Below, one piece after another: positions 9,810 through 18,490 of a DNA stretch of 64,000 nt; the first letter of the stretch is position 1, and each line of letters opens with the position of its first letter. Position numbers and translations under genes: made by a program. This DNA comes from Shewanella denitrificans OS217. Its GTDB lineage: Bacteria > Pseudomonadota > Gammaproteobacteria > Enterobacterales > Shewanellaceae. The notes under the pieces are model-generated. The model worked only from the letters and a program-made list of their open reading frames with translations. It was not told the DNA's origin and ran no database searches. The DNA is taken from NCBI RefSeq assembly GCF_000013765.1, contig NC_007954.1:310001-374000 (forward strand), given 5' to 3'.

Positions 9810-10791
9810 AGTTGCGTTTCATTTTCAAGCCCTGACCCCCGAGCTCATTCTCGATGGCATAGAGAGCCTAGGGATTTATCCTGAGACCGGGCTTTTGGCA
9901 CTCAATAGTTATGAAAATCGTGTGTATCAATTTCGCTGTGATGATGGCCTGCGCTATGTGGCCAAGTTTTATCGGCCAGAGCGCTGGAGCGAGGCTCAAA
10001 TTCAAGAAGAGCATGATTATGCACTGGCATTAGCGGCAGAAGATATTCCTATTGCAGCGCCTTGTGTGTATGAGGGTAAGACGCTGCACCACTATAAAGG
10101 CTTTATGTTCACCCTGTTTCCGTCTATCGGTGGGCGCGCCTTCGAGGTGGATAACTTAGATCAGCTTGAAGCCGTAGGGCGTTTTGTTGGCCGCATCCAC
10201 CAATATGCCGCCAAGGAAAAATTCGCCCACAGAGAAGGGTTAAATCCACAAATTTTGGGGGTTGAACCCTTGGCGTATTTACGTCAATCAGGCATGGTGT
10301 CAGCGGGCATGGCAGAGGCGTTTTTTACCGTCGCCGAGCAAGTGCTCGCCAAAGCGCAGGCCATTTGGCAACAGCATAATTTCAACAGCATACGGTTACA
10401 TGGCGATTTGCACCCAGGCAATATTCTCTGGACCCCAGACGGCCCAGGTTTTGTTGACTTAGATGATGCTAGGCAAGGGCCCGCTATCCAAGATTTATGG
10501 ATGATGGTTACCGGAGACAGGCTGCAGCAATTGTTACAACTGGATATATTGCTTGAAGGCTATCAAGAATTTTGTGATTTTGATATGCGTCAGCTTGCAC
10601 TCATTGAACCGCTGCGAGCCTTAAGAATGCTGCATTACAACGCCTGGCTTGCAAAGCGCTGGTCTGATGGTGCCTTTCCAATGAACTTCCCTTGGTTTGG
10701 CGACATTAAGTATTGGGAGCAGCAGACCTTAAGTTTCAAAGAGCAGTTAAGTGCGCTCGATGAGCCGCCGCTGAGTTTATTGGGCTATTAA
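9802..10791 (+). CDS. srkA: Stress response kinase A (YihE)
   Basis: Cytosolic Ser/Thr kinase of the aminoglycoside-phosphotransferase/choline-kinase fold, known in E. coli for countering stress-induced death. The 329-aa product has the catalytic loop RLHGDLHPGNILW near residue 200 and the metal-binding FVDLDDARQGP near 217. ATG at 9802 is preceded by AAAGGAG. The order srkA-dsbA is the same as in E. coli, where Cpx stress controls both. Confidence 0.93.
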   Translation: MTEVAFHFQALTPELILDGIESLGIYPETGLLALNSYENRVYQFRCDDGLRYVAKFYRPERWSEAQIQEEHDYALALAAEDIPIAAPCVYEGKTLHHYKGFMFTLFPSIGGRAFEVDNLDQLEAVGRFVGRIHQYAAKEKFAHREGLNPQILGVEPLAYLRQSGMVSAGMAEAFFTVAEQVLAKAQAIWQQHNFNSIRLHGDLHPGNILWTPDGPGFVDLDDARQGPAIQDLWMMVTGDRLQQLLQLDILLEGYQEFCDFDMRQLALIEPLRALRMLHYNAWLAKRWSDGAFPMNFPWFGDIKYWEQQTLSFKEQLSALDEPPLSLLGY

Positions 10792-10938
10792 TCTGTTGCG
10801 CTTAAGTTTAGTGCTTTTGTTAAACATGCTTCATGTTTAGCATTTGAGCCTAGCTTAAGTTTAGGATTATGATAAGGTTTGCCAAGATAACGACACCCCA
10901 TTGTTGAATTTATAGCCTTGAATAAAGAAGGAAGTTAC

Positions 10939-11550
10939 ATGAAAAAAGCACTACTTATGGCCGCTGCGCTATTAATCGCTCCATTGTCAGCCGTAGCCGC
11001 CGAATATAAAGAAGGCGTTCACTACACAGTGATTAATGATGGCCCCGCCACAGAGAAGCCAGAGATCACCGAGTTTTTCTCTTTTTTTTGCGGTCACTGT
11101 TACAATTTTTCTAAGACAGTTGTCCCGAAAATAAAAACAACCTTGCCAGAAGGTGTTGTATTTAGCCAATCGCACGTTGAGTTTATCGGCAATGAAATGG
11201 GCGTTGAGATGTCACGGGCGTTCGCCGTTGCTCACCAGTTAAACGTGGATGAGAAAATGGAAGCGGCTATTTTCGCCGCTATTCATGACGAACGTAAGCG
11301 CTTAATTAATCGTGATGATGTGCGCGCCTTGTTTGTGGCAAATGGCGTAGAAGGCAAAGATTTTGATTCTGCCGCGAATTCATTCATGGTGAATGCACAG
11401 ATGTCTAAAATGAAGCGTGATACAGAAAATGCCAAACTCTCAGGGGTGCCATCACTGGTGGTTAACGGCAAGTACCGCGTTGAAACAGGTGCGGTTAAAT
11501 CCTTCGATGAAGTGTTAGCGATTGCATACCATTTAACAAAACTTAAGTAA
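10939..11550 (+). CDS. dsbA: Thiol:disulfide interchange protein DsbA
   Basis: Periplasmic oxidant that introduces disulfide bonds. The start at 10939 (AAGGAAG upstream) gives a signal peptide KKALLMAAALLIAPLSAVAA and 203 aa in total. The thioredoxin-fold active site is FFSFFCGHCYNF, with a CGHC motif in place of the CPHC of E. coli DsbA. The cis-Pro loop is GVPSLVVNGKY. The CGHC variant is common in Shewanella-type DsbA but should alter redox potential. Terminator at 11570. Confidence 0.95.
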   Translation: MKKALLMAAALLIAPLSAVAAEYKEGVHYTVINDGPATEKPEITEFFSFFCGHCYNFSKTVVPKIKTTLPEGVVFSQSHVEFIGNEMGVEMSRAFAVAHQLNVDEKMEAAIFAAIHDERKRLINRDDVRALFVANGVEGKDFDSAANSFMVNAQMSKMKRDTENAKLSGVPSLVVNGKYRVETGAVKSFDEVLAIAYHLTKLK

Positions 11551-11569
11551 GCCGTTGGTTTAGTTTTTA

Positions 11570-11591
11570 AAGGCGCTTAGGCGCCTTTTTT
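11570..11591 (+). terminator. dsbA terminator
   Basis: AAAGGCGC-TTA-GGCGCCTTTTTT forms a GC-rich hairpin with a T run, 20 bp after the dsbA stop. Confidence 0.85.
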
Positions 11592-11607
11592 GTTTCCTAA
11601 AAAAGGC

Positions 11608-11678
11608 AAAAAAAAACCGTATGCTCGCAAGAGACAATACGGTGTTGAGTCAAATGACTCGTTTTTACCCTGAGTAAC
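11608..11678 (-). ncRNA. Candidate small RNA on the minus strand
   Basis: On the minus strand, TTGCCA (11713-11708), a 17-bp spacer and TAAATT (11690-11685) form a promoter. About 70 nt later a terminator-type hairpin (ACCGTAT...ATACGGT with inner CTC-TTGC-GAG) ends in nine U. A second small hairpin GAGTCATTTGACTC lies between. No ORF of any size fits, and no minus-strand gene lies close upstream that would need this terminator. Known only from sequence; the family is not recognised. The hairpin could alternatively be a plain antisense terminator. Confidence 0.45.
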
Positions 11679-11945
11679 CATTGTAATTTAGCGGAGCGTC
11701 AAAAAATTGGCAAGTGTCATTTTTATGTTGTTTTTTAGATGGATAAAAAGTGTGAAAAATAATCAGCCAAAAATGAACTCTCAGTTAAGCTTCATGGTCA
11801 AAAAGGATGATAGTGAACTGACTGGTAACCTTTGAACGGCTTTGTGATGCTCATACACCTGAGCTCAGTGTTGATAAATGAATGTGTGAAACATAAATTA
11901 AGCCAACAAGGGGAGTAAAACAGATAATATGAAAACGGAGGTTGT

Positions 11946-12155
11946 ATGAGGATGTTTCCTGTTTACGCGCCTAAGCTCATCGTAAAGCATGCCCGCATAT
12001 TTTTAACGGGTGTCGTCTGGGTGCAGGATTTGGGGCGATTGGAATTTGAAAAAGGGCGTTTTTTAATGCCGAAAAAAAGCCTGCCAAAAGTAAAGCAGGC
12101 TATTAGTGAGCTCAATGCGCTGATAGAATCCCAACAGCAAACGAGTGCAGTTTAG
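11946..12155 (+). CDS. Small conserved-looking protein, unknown function
   Basis: 69 aa, basic. The ATG at 11946 has a very strong ribosome binding site (GGAGG, 5-nt spacing), which supports real translation. It has a short hydrophobic patch (ARIFLTGVVWVQ) and a C-terminal amphipathic helix (LPKVKQAISELNALIE). Its stop overlaps the 3' end of the convergent zapB gene by 4 bp. I cannot name a family. Confidence 0.6.
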   Translation: MRMFPVYAPKLIVKHARIFLTGVVWVQDLGRLEFEKGRFLMPKKSLPKVKQAISELNALIESQQQTSAV

Positions 12156-12352
12156 ATTTCGCTATTAAGCAAACCAACAAGACCGTTAACCTTGTCACTC
12201 CAAGAGTTTAGGTCTTGTTGTAATTTTTGATTCTTTTCAGCCAATTGTGTGCTCTTTTGCTTCTCTTCTTCAAGCTCCATTTTTAGTAGCTCAATGTTTT
12301 CAAGCGTGGCCTGGATTTTGGTTTCCAGTTGGGACAATAATTCGAGGCTCAT
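12152..12352 (-). CDS. zapB: Cell division protein ZapB
   Basis: Small coiled-coil protein that links ZapA-FtsZ at the division ring to the nucleoid. The 66-aa product is almost one continuous heptad repeat. It begins MSLELLSQLETKIQATLENI, matching the start of E. coli ZapB, and ends in WSDKVNGLVGLL, equivalent to WQERLQALLGRM. It is slightly shorter than E. coli ZapB (81 aa). Confidence 0.85.
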   Translation of the reverse strand: MSLELLSQLETKIQATLENIELLKMELEEEKQKSTQLAEKNQKLQQDLNSWSDKVNGLVGLLNSEI

Positions 12353-12654
12353 GGGGAGTCCTATGGTTTCTGGATGGAACGCCGATTTTAACAGTGACTT
12401 GGGCGTTAGGAACAGCCTTTAGCGGCCCGCATGTAAAAAAAACTCAATAAAATACTCAATTTGTGGTGTTTTTACTGCTAGTCACCGTCTTCGGCGGTGT
12501 CGTTGTGATTTGCTGCGTGTTTTTCATACATATTTTGTTGGGCTTTGTTTCCTCACTTTCATATCCATCTATTTCGAATAAACTTTGGCGCCTTTAGCAA
12601 AGCATTGATAAACTCGATCCCAGACTGTTAATTTACCGATTTTGTGGAGAAAAC
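12353..12654. other. Divergent intergenic region
   Basis: Roughly 300 bp between the divergent zapB and RidA-like genes. It contains a small CACCGTCTTCGGCGGTG hairpin near 12483 without a clear T run. No gene is seen. Confidence 0.35.
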
Positions 12655-13005
12655 ATGATCCAACGTCTTGATGTTAGCGCCCGCATGAGCAGCATAGTTA
12701 TCCATAACAATACCGTCTATTTATGTGGTCAAGTTGCCAAAGATAAGTTCAGTGATATTACTGAGCAAACACGCACCATGCTAGAAGAGGTCGACGCCTT
12801 ATTATTGCAAGCGGGCAGTAACCGTGAGCAAATGCTATCGGCCACCATCTACCTCAAGGACATGCAAGATTACCATGAGATGAATTTGGTTTGGGATGCT
12901 TGGGTGCCACAAGGATGCGCGCCGGCTCGAGCTTGTGTCGAGGCAGCTATCGCCGAAGTTGAATATCGGGTAGAAATATCTGTGATCGCAGCAATTAATG
13001 CTTAG
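12655..13005 (+). CDS. RidA family enamine/imine deaminase-like protein
   Basis: 116 aa, complete YjgF/YER057c/UK114 fold. NTVYLCGQVAKD occupies the strand region and APARACVEAAIA carries the conserved arginine that binds the substrate carboxylate in active RidA proteins. The sequence looks closer to the YoaB-type subgroup than to archetypal RidA. It lies upstream of the branched-chain aminotransferase, a PLP enzyme of the kind RidA proteins protect from 2-aminoacrylate, which gives a plausible link. Start ATG at 12655 follows GTGGAG. Confidence 0.85.
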   Translation: MIQRLDVSARMSSIVIHNNTVYLCGQVAKDKFSDITEQTRTMLEEVDALLLQAGSNREQMLSATIYLKDMQDYHEMNLVWDAWVPQGCAPARACVEAAIAEVEYRVEISVIAAINA

Positions 13006-13183
13006 CTAGAGGTTTAGTTAGTGGCTTAGCTAGTCCGATAGTTAATTGCATAGTAAATGACTTAGATTGGCGGCCGATTGTGCACTGTGCGTAACGCTAA
13101 TTAACCTGCGCTTTTAAGTCGATTGCTTGACTTTATTATCAAGCCTCCATAGGCTGCAAGCATAGACTTAAAGGTGGTATGCA

Positions 13184-14275
13184 ATGGACATAAAATATAA
13201 CTTAAAACCGGTTTCAGAGCGTCGTACACAAGCTTTTATTCCAGAAGGTAATTTGGGCTTTGGCAGCTTAAGAACCGATCACATGTTTATGATGGATTAC
13301 AGCGAAGGTGAATGGCGCGATCCCCGTATTGTGCCTTATGGCCCGTTTGAGATGGCCCCAGGCGCTATGTCGCTGCATTATGGTCAGTCGATTTTTGAAG
13401 GCGCAAAAGCCTTTATGCATGAAGACGGTGAAATCTATACTTTTAGATTGGACAAGAATGCCGAGCGTATGAACCGTTCTGCGGATATCGTCTGTATTCC
13501 TAATCTGCCTGAAGAGATGCAACTTGCGGCAATTAATGCGCTGATCGATGTGGATAGACTGTGGTTCCCACAGCAAGACGGCGCCTGTTTATATATTCGG
13601 CCATTTATTTTTGCAACCGAAGACAGATTGTCTGTTAGCCCAAGCCAAAAATACACCTTCTGCGTCATCATGAGCCCAAGCGGTGCTTATTATGCCACTG
13701 GGGTGAATAATGCCATTCGTTTGCTTATCAGTAAGAAGTTCCACCGTGCGGTAGCGGGTGGCACTGGCGCCTCAAAAGCGGCGGGTAACTATGCGGCGTC
13801 ATTGCGAGCAGGTAAAGCGGCGGCCGAGTACGGTGCGGCTCAGGTATTGTATCTCGATGCCAGCAACACCCAGATTGAAGAAGTGGGTGCCATGAACCAT
13901 TTCCATGTGCTTAAAGATGGCACAGTGATCATCCCAAGCTTCACCGACACCATATTGCAATCTATCACCTCGAAATCGATACTCGAACTCGGGCATTTAT
14001 TGGGTTGTGAAGTCAGGCAAGAAACCGTGATGTTGGATAAATTTATTGCCGACATAGAATCTGGCGAAATCATTGAAGCCGGCGGTTTTGGCACCGCAGC
14101 CGTGGTATCGGCGGTAGGCTCATACATCTTTGAAGATGGCCGTATTGTGACTGTAGGGGATGGCAAAGTAGGCCCCTTTACTCAGCGCATCTACAAGCTC
14201 TACACTGACTTGCAAAAAGGCAACAGCCCTGCACCAGAAGGTTGGGTAAAACAAGTGCCAAGGCTAGCAAAATAA
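13184..14275 (+). CDS. ilvE: Branched-chain amino acid aminotransferase (class II type)
   Basis: PLP-dependent fold-type IV enzyme that makes Leu, Ile and Val from their 2-oxoacids with glutamate. At 363 aa it is the longer, eukaryote-like BCAT type rather than the 309-aa E. coli IlvE. The catalytic lysine is in GGTGASKAAGNYAAS (about residue 200). LHYGQSIFEGAKAF near 68 and FGTAAVVSAVG near 300 are family signatures. ATG at 13184 follows AAAGGTGG. A strong terminator at 14291 shows it is monocistronic. Confidence 0.95.
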   Translation: MDIKYNLKPVSERRTQAFIPEGNLGFGSLRTDHMFMMDYSEGEWRDPRIVPYGPFEMAPGAMSLHYGQSIFEGAKAFMHEDGEIYTFRLDKNAERMNRSADIVCIPNLPEEMQLAAINALIDVDRLWFPQQDGACLYIRPFIFATEDRLSVSPSQKYTFCVIMSPSGAYYATGVNNAIRLLISKKFHRAVAGGTGASKAAGNYAASLRAGKAAAEYGAAQVLYLDASNTQIEEVGAMNHFHVLKDGTVIIPSFTDTILQSITSKSILELGHLLGCEVRQETVMLDKFIADIESGEIIEAGGFGTAAVVSAVGSYIFEDGRIVTVGDGKVGPFTQRIYKLYTDLQKGNSPAPEGWVKQVPRLAK

Positions 14276-14290
14276 CCTAGGCCTAACACA

Positions 14291-14316
14291 AAAAAGACGC
14301 CTCGGCGTCTTTTTTT
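14291..14316 (+). terminator. Rho-independent terminator, bidirectional
   Basis: AAAAAGACGC-CTCG-GCGTCTTTTTTT follows ilvE. The A-run side could also serve the minus-strand ERCC4 gene that stops at 14324. Confidence 0.88.
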
Positions 14317-14323
14317 GTTTAAT

Positions 14324-14979
14324 TCAGCTGTGGGTTAGGATTTCACGGATCTTTTTGGCTTTCTGCTTGCCTATGCCATCAACTTGCATTAATGCGGCCT
14401 CTGAAGCGATGAACACAGCTTCAACATTGTTGAAGTGATGTAAAAGCCTGCTGGCAAGCTTAGGGCCTACATCAGGCAAACTTTGTAGTATAAAAAGTTG
14501 GCGACTTTTTTGCGCTTGGGTTTACGCCCAGTAAGCTGCAAATCAGTGTCATTACGGTATAATTGAGTGATGCAAAAATACAGTACTTTTGCCGTTTCAC
14601 GTTGTGATAGGCTTCGCAGTATTGGGATGTGAAAATTGAGTGTAATGGCGCAAATCGCCCCCATAAGGGCTTCTCGGTGGATTTGGTAATTGGCAATATC
14701 TTGAGCGCAGCCTTCGATGAGCAGAGCGGTATGATGAGAGCTTGCTGCCAATCTAGCCACTTGTGAGAATAAGCGTCCATCACATAGTGAATGAACCAAG
14801 TCGGCCAAGGTTTTTCGCTCAATAAGCCAATCATGACATTGATAATCACCGAGCGTTAGCCGCTTTTTGACGAGAGATACATCCTGATAGCGGGATAACT
14901 CATGGATAAGGGTGTCGGCGTGCCCCCTATCGTCATAATAGAGCACCATTTTACGCTGTAAAAATGCTGTATCAGCCAA
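14324..14979 (-). CDS. ERCC4-type nuclease with helix-hairpin-helix tail, apparent -1 frameshift
   Basis: XPF/Mus81-like nuclease. The zero frame from ATG 14979 encodes the ERCC4 domain with LTLGDYQCHDWLIERKTLADL, that is the GDY...ERKxxxD catalytic signature. It stops at 14467, just after a basic KPKRKK stretch. The downstream -1 frame continues QLFILQSLPDVGPKLASRLL...LMQVDGIGKQKAKKIREIL to a stop at 14324-14326. That is a complete (HhH)2 DNA-binding domain. The switch point is a run of six A on the coding strand (14511-14506). Joined, the product is about 218 aa. It could be programmed slippage, a true frameshift mutation or a sequencing error. Confidence 0.8.
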
Positions 14980-15235
14980 TGGTACTCCTCATAAGGTTTA
15001 TCAATGCTAAGTTATCTATGAGTGTAGTGGCTCAGTCGTTTTTTGCGGCTATAGCCATCACTTCTCACTGCATCGCAGCTAAATACAAAGCGTAAATCAT
15101 TCGGCAAAGATCTCGGAGTAAAAGGCTCAATAACTCCAAATTGCAATTGGTTAGAGTGCATGACTATCATAGATTAAACTGCTTTTTGTTTGGAGTAAGT
15201 GCCTGATATAATAGTAGAGTTTAAAAGTAACGGGA

Positions 15236-16243
15236 ATGAAAATAATGAAGACTGGGCGTAACGATCCTTGCCCTTGTGGCAGTGCTAAAAAATACAAAAA
15301 TTGTTGTATGGATGCGATTTCAAAGCAGAATTCAGCGCTATTGGATGATATTTCACAGGTCACCGCAATGAACCCCAACTTGACCCATGATGAGTTGGAT
15401 CTTGTGCTTCAACAAAAAGCGTTCGCGCAAAATAACCGCCCCATTGCTGACTTTTGTGGCCTGTCGCCAGCGCAAATGGCTAATTGGCTGTATGCGCCGT
15501 TCAATGAACTCAATTGTGTAGCAATAAGCCCCCCCGATGACTTATCGAGCAGCCCTGTGATGCGCTATTTGGAGGTGATCTTAGATGAGGCCATGGCGCA
15601 AAATGGCTCATTCAAAGCGACGAGCAAAGGCAACTTACCCACTAAATTAGTAAAACAAGCCAGTGGGTTGCTGCCTGAATTTGCTGTGGCACAATTTAGC
15701 ACTAATATCAGTATCAGCGAGTATGCTGGCAGTAATGAAGATAAATTTAACGCGCTTCATTACACTCGCATTCTGGCCGAGCTTTCAGGGATTATTTACC
15801 GTAAAAGCGGAAGTTATCATGTTAAGAAAGCCGCCCAGAAGCAGTATCAAAGCCAAGGTTTAACGGCGTTTTTTCTACCTATGTTGGAAGCGGCAATAAC
15901 CAAGTACAACTGGGGATACTTAGATAGCTGGGAGCATGATGCTGTTTTGAGCACCTTCTGGTTGTTTATGCTGTGGCGCTTGCAAAGCCATGCCAGCGTA
16001 GATGAGTTAATTGATGAGGTTGCCACGGCTTTCCCTGATTTACTGCATCAGTTTCCAGCGGATAAATACCGCACGCCACAAGCGCAGCTCGGCATGGGTA
16101 TTGATTCACGCTTTCTGAAACGTTTTTTACAGTTTTGGGGATTTATTACCCTCGACCCTAAGCGGTTGTTTGCAGAGCCGCGCGAACCGCGAAAAGTGCA
16201 GATACAGCCACTGTTGACACAAACCTTTAAATTCACAATTTAA
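15236..16243 (+). CDS. SEC-C motif protein
   Basis: 335 aa. Residues 4-23 are a SEC-C metal-binding motif (GRNDPCPCGSAKKYKNCC: CxCx8CC), the zinc module found at the SecA C-terminus and in many stand-alone proteins. The remaining 310 residues are helical and unrecognised (for example AAITKYNWGYLDSWEHDAVL and DELIDEVATAFPDLLHQFP). A start at 15245 would also keep the motif intact. It stands alone at the edge of the repeat-rich accessory region. Function unknown. Confidence 0.8.
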   Translation: MKIMKTGRNDPCPCGSAKKYKNCCMDAISKQNSALLDDISQVTAMNPNLTHDELDLVLQQKAFAQNNRPIADFCGLSPAQMANWLYAPFNELNCVAISPPDDLSSSPVMRYLEVILDEAMAQNGSFKATSKGNLPTKLVKQASGLLPEFAVAQFSTNISISEYAGSNEDKFNALHYTRILAELSGIIYRKSGSYHVKKAAQKQYQSQGLTAFFLPMLEAAITKYNWGYLDSWEHDAVLSTFWLFMLWRLQSHASVDELIDEVATAFPDLLHQFPADKYRTPQAQLGMGIDSRFLKRFLQFWGFITLDPKRLFAEPREPRKVQIQPLLTQTFKFTI

Positions 16244-16345
16244 TACGCGAGTGTTACCAATTAAGGTAACTTTGTGTAGACCTCTGATTGTTGGATCCCC
16301 AGTGGACTCAAAATGTGCAGGCAAGTACTCAAGTCGCGGAGTTTT

Positions 16346-16399
16346 ACTTTTACGCGCCGAAAAGTGTGAAATTTTACATTTTTATGCGCATGAAAGTGT
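16346..16399. repeat. Two degenerate copies of the AYGCGCRT palindrome
   Basis: ACTTTTACGCGCCGAAAAGT at 16346-16365 and a second (centre TATGCGCATG) at 16376-16399. They belong to the family whose perfect 22-bp members are at 22540 and 22572. Here both are imperfect. Confidence 0.65.
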
Positions 16400-16510
16400 T
16401 ATTACGTTCTAGCCGAGTATAAAGCAGTCTCTCAATTGCTCTCTTTCTTCTTTGCGTTTGCTCGATGTGAAGGCCAAAACCGCACTTTGGCCGCAGTACC
16501 TTTATGCCTA

Positions 16511-16773
16511 GGGCCTGTTGATCTTTGCTGGTTGAGTTTTGTTCGAGTTAAAGACATTTTAATCGAGGCGAATGGATTGATGCCTAGTCATCTAAGCAAA
16601 ATCCATTCAACAAAGAGTAAAACGTTTTTAGCCGAACCCTTCGGGCAGCGTTTGTTGGCCATTTTTACGGCGTTATCGACTTTTTATGTAGAATAACTAC
16701 ACCTCAAAGTCTCTGCCTTGTACAAATGGCCAACAATTCGCTGCAAAAACAACCTTGAAAGATCAACAGGCCC
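16511..16773. mobile_element. 263-bp miniature inverted-repeat element
   Basis: Terminal inverted repeats GGGCCTGTTGATCTTT (left) and AAAGATCAACAGGCCC (right) are perfect over 16 bp. The outer flank is TA on both sides, as in insertion by IS630/Tc1-type elements. The interior has no credible coding capacity. A 263-bp non-coding body with TA duplication fits a MITE mobilised in trans. The IS family is inferred from the TA only. Confidence 0.7.
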
Positions 16774-16843
16774 TAGGTTTATACAAAGAGAGGGGCCAGC
16801 CGAGGCCTGCGCCTAAGCAACAGTGTCAAAGCGCGGCAAGCAT

Positions 16844-16908
16844 AATGCTAAAATGTATAAATAAATGCTAAAACTATACATTACATATGGAAAATGTATA
16901 ATTTACGG
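16844..16908. promoter_or_regulatory. TGTATA-type operator cluster upstream of fic
   Basis: AAAATGTATA (16850 and 16891), TATACATT (16875) and the repeated AATGCTAAAA (16844, 16864) lie 50-110 bp before the fic start. The inverted and direct copies look like binding sites for a regulator, possibly the winged-helix tail of the Fic protein itself; that last step is inference. Confidence 0.45.
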
Positions 16909-16961
16909 GAAAATCTATGTGTTAAATTATCATCGCGTATAAAAAAGGAAGAAATTTAGCT

Positions 16962-18041
16962 ATGTCTACCCCCATTGCCCCCTTACCACTGGCCAACATT
17001 GAGCAATGGGAGACCCGTGCTGTGCTCAAAAAAACGGCTGAAGCGCATCGCTACTTGGCCGAACTAAAAGGCGTGGCGGCAAGCATTCCCAATGAGGCTA
17101 TTTTAATCAATACGTTGGCCTTACAAGAGGCAAAAGACAGCTCTGAAGTTGAAAACATCGTCACCACCCATGATGAACTCTACAAAGCCAACCTCTTTGA
17201 AGAGGCCATTACCAACCCCGCAACCAAAGAAGTACAAGATTACGCCTATGCATTAAAACAAGGCTTTCAGAGCGCCAGACAAAGCAAGCTCATTCGCCTG
17301 AGCGATATTCTCGCCATTCAGCAAAACCTTGAGCACAACACCGCAGGGCTACGTAAGCTACCGGGAACCGACTTGAAAAATGCCCGTTCCGGCGAAGTGG
17401 TATACACACCACCACAACATGCCGACGAGATCGCCAGCTTGATGGATAACCTAGTGCAATTTATCAATAACGATGAATTGTGCGATGCCGACCCGCTAGT
17501 TAAAATGGCCATTATCCACCACCAGTTTGAAACTATTCATCCTTTTTACGATGGCAATGGCCGCACCGGTCGTATCATCAATATTTTGTACTTGGTCACC
17601 AAAGATCTGCTCAATTTACCCGTGTTGTATTTAAGCCGTTTTATTATTCATCACAAAGCGAACTACTACGCCAACTTACAAGCGGTACGTGATAGTGGCA
17701 ATTGGGAACCTTGGCTACTGTTTATGCTCGATGGCATTATCGACACCGCGCAAAATACCATTTCTCTGATCACCGAAATGAAAACCCTCATGGCGAATGT
17801 CAAACAGGGTATTCGTGAGCAACTGCCAAAGCTCTATAGCCAAGATTTACTCAATAACCTGTTTAACCACCCCTACACCAAAATTGACTTTATTGTCGAA
17901 GAGCTTGGGGTCACGCGTATCACCGCCACCAAGTATTTAGAACAACTGGTCGAGCACGGCTTTTTGGCGAAACAAAAAGTCGGTCGAGCCAATTACTACA
18001 TCAACTCGCCACTGTGCCAAGTATTAATCGCACACAGCTAA
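16962..18041 (+). CDS. Fic family protein (probable AMPylase) with winged helix
   Basis: 359 aa. Fic proteins transfer AMP or other NMPs to hydroxyl groups of target proteins. An N-terminal Fic_N domain carries the inhibitory helix motif SSEVEN at about residues 59-64, the (S/T)xxxE(G/N) autoinhibitory glutamate of class II. The complete catalytic loop HPFYDGNGRTGR is at about 193-204. The C-terminal 70 residues (PYTKIDFIVEELGVTRITATKYLEQL) form a winged helix-turn-helix. AAGGAAG precedes the ATG. A truncated relative lies at 20281-20821. Confidence 0.92.
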   Translation: MSTPIAPLPLANIEQWETRAVLKKTAEAHRYLAELKGVAASIPNEAILINTLALQEAKDSSEVENIVTTHDELYKANLFEEAITNPATKEVQDYAYALKQGFQSARQSKLIRLSDILAIQQNLEHNTAGLRKLPGTDLKNARSGEVVYTPPQHADEIASLMDNLVQFINNDELCDADPLVKMAIIHHQFETIHPFYDGNGRTGRIINILYLVTKDLLNLPVLYLSRFIIHHKANYYANLQAVRDSGNWEPWLLFMLDGIIDTAQNTISLITEMKTLMANVKQGIREQLPKLYSQDLLNNLFNHPYTKIDFIVEELGVTRITATKYLEQLVEHGFLAKQKVGRANYYINSPLCQVLIAHS

Positions 18042-18072
18042 AATGGATTGAATAAAAAGACAAACGTAGCCA

Positions 18073-18331
18073 ATTACTTCAATTGGGAAAATGGCACCTT
18101 CATCATTTGCCAAAATAAACTCGACTTCTGCTCGTGCATCATTCCAAGAGTAACTCGGGTCAACGCCCATGGCGGTGAGCGCTTGTTGGACAAAGTTTTT
18201 AGTAGCTGAACCTCAGCAATGTAGCCGCCTTCTTCATGGACACAAAGCCGTAGCGTAGTTGTTTGATTTCTTTATCGCTGCAGCGGAGCATAGGGTTAAG
18301 CAAGCCCACATCAAACAGAAACAACTTAACC
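18073..18331 (-). pseudogene. Remnant of a DUF4143-type AAA ATPase gene
   Basis: The minus strand is closely similar to bases 21304-21533 inside the intact ATPase gene, for example the shared TTACTTCAATTGGGAAAATG and CTGCAGCGGAGCATA. The copy has indels that break the frame and covers only part of the C-terminal domain. The homology stops near 18331. Immediately beyond it, sequence equivalent to the upstream region of the intact gene (22501-22620) begins. So the ATPase and P-loop part has been deleted from a second copy of the module. Confidence 0.8.
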
Positions 18332-18338
18332 ATGGCCA

Positions 18339-18392
18339 CACTTTTATGCGCATAAAAATGTTGGTCGTGGCATTTTTACGCGCGTAAAAGTG
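18339..18392. repeat. Two palindrome copies (AYGCGCRT family)
   Basis: CACTTTTATGCGCATAAAAA at 18339 and ATTTTTACGCGCGTAAAAGT at 18372, each with near-perfect arms. The order and spacing parallel the copies at 22508-22593 upstream of the intact ATPase. Confidence 0.7.
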
Positions 18393-18490
18393 TTTTGTTA
18401 GCTGTGGGCAGAAACTCATGAGCGGCTTTTGCTCGATTGATAGTTATGACTACTAAAGCGAGTGGGTGTTTAACAGGGCCCCTGAGCTCT

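Noticed and set aside
13435..14166. Minus-strand frames over ilvE
   Set aside because: Antisense shadows of a complete, well conserved aminotransferase.
16436..16696. Open frame across the left half of the MITE
   Set aside because: Spans the end of a non-coding mobile element and begins outside it, so it is a chance frame.
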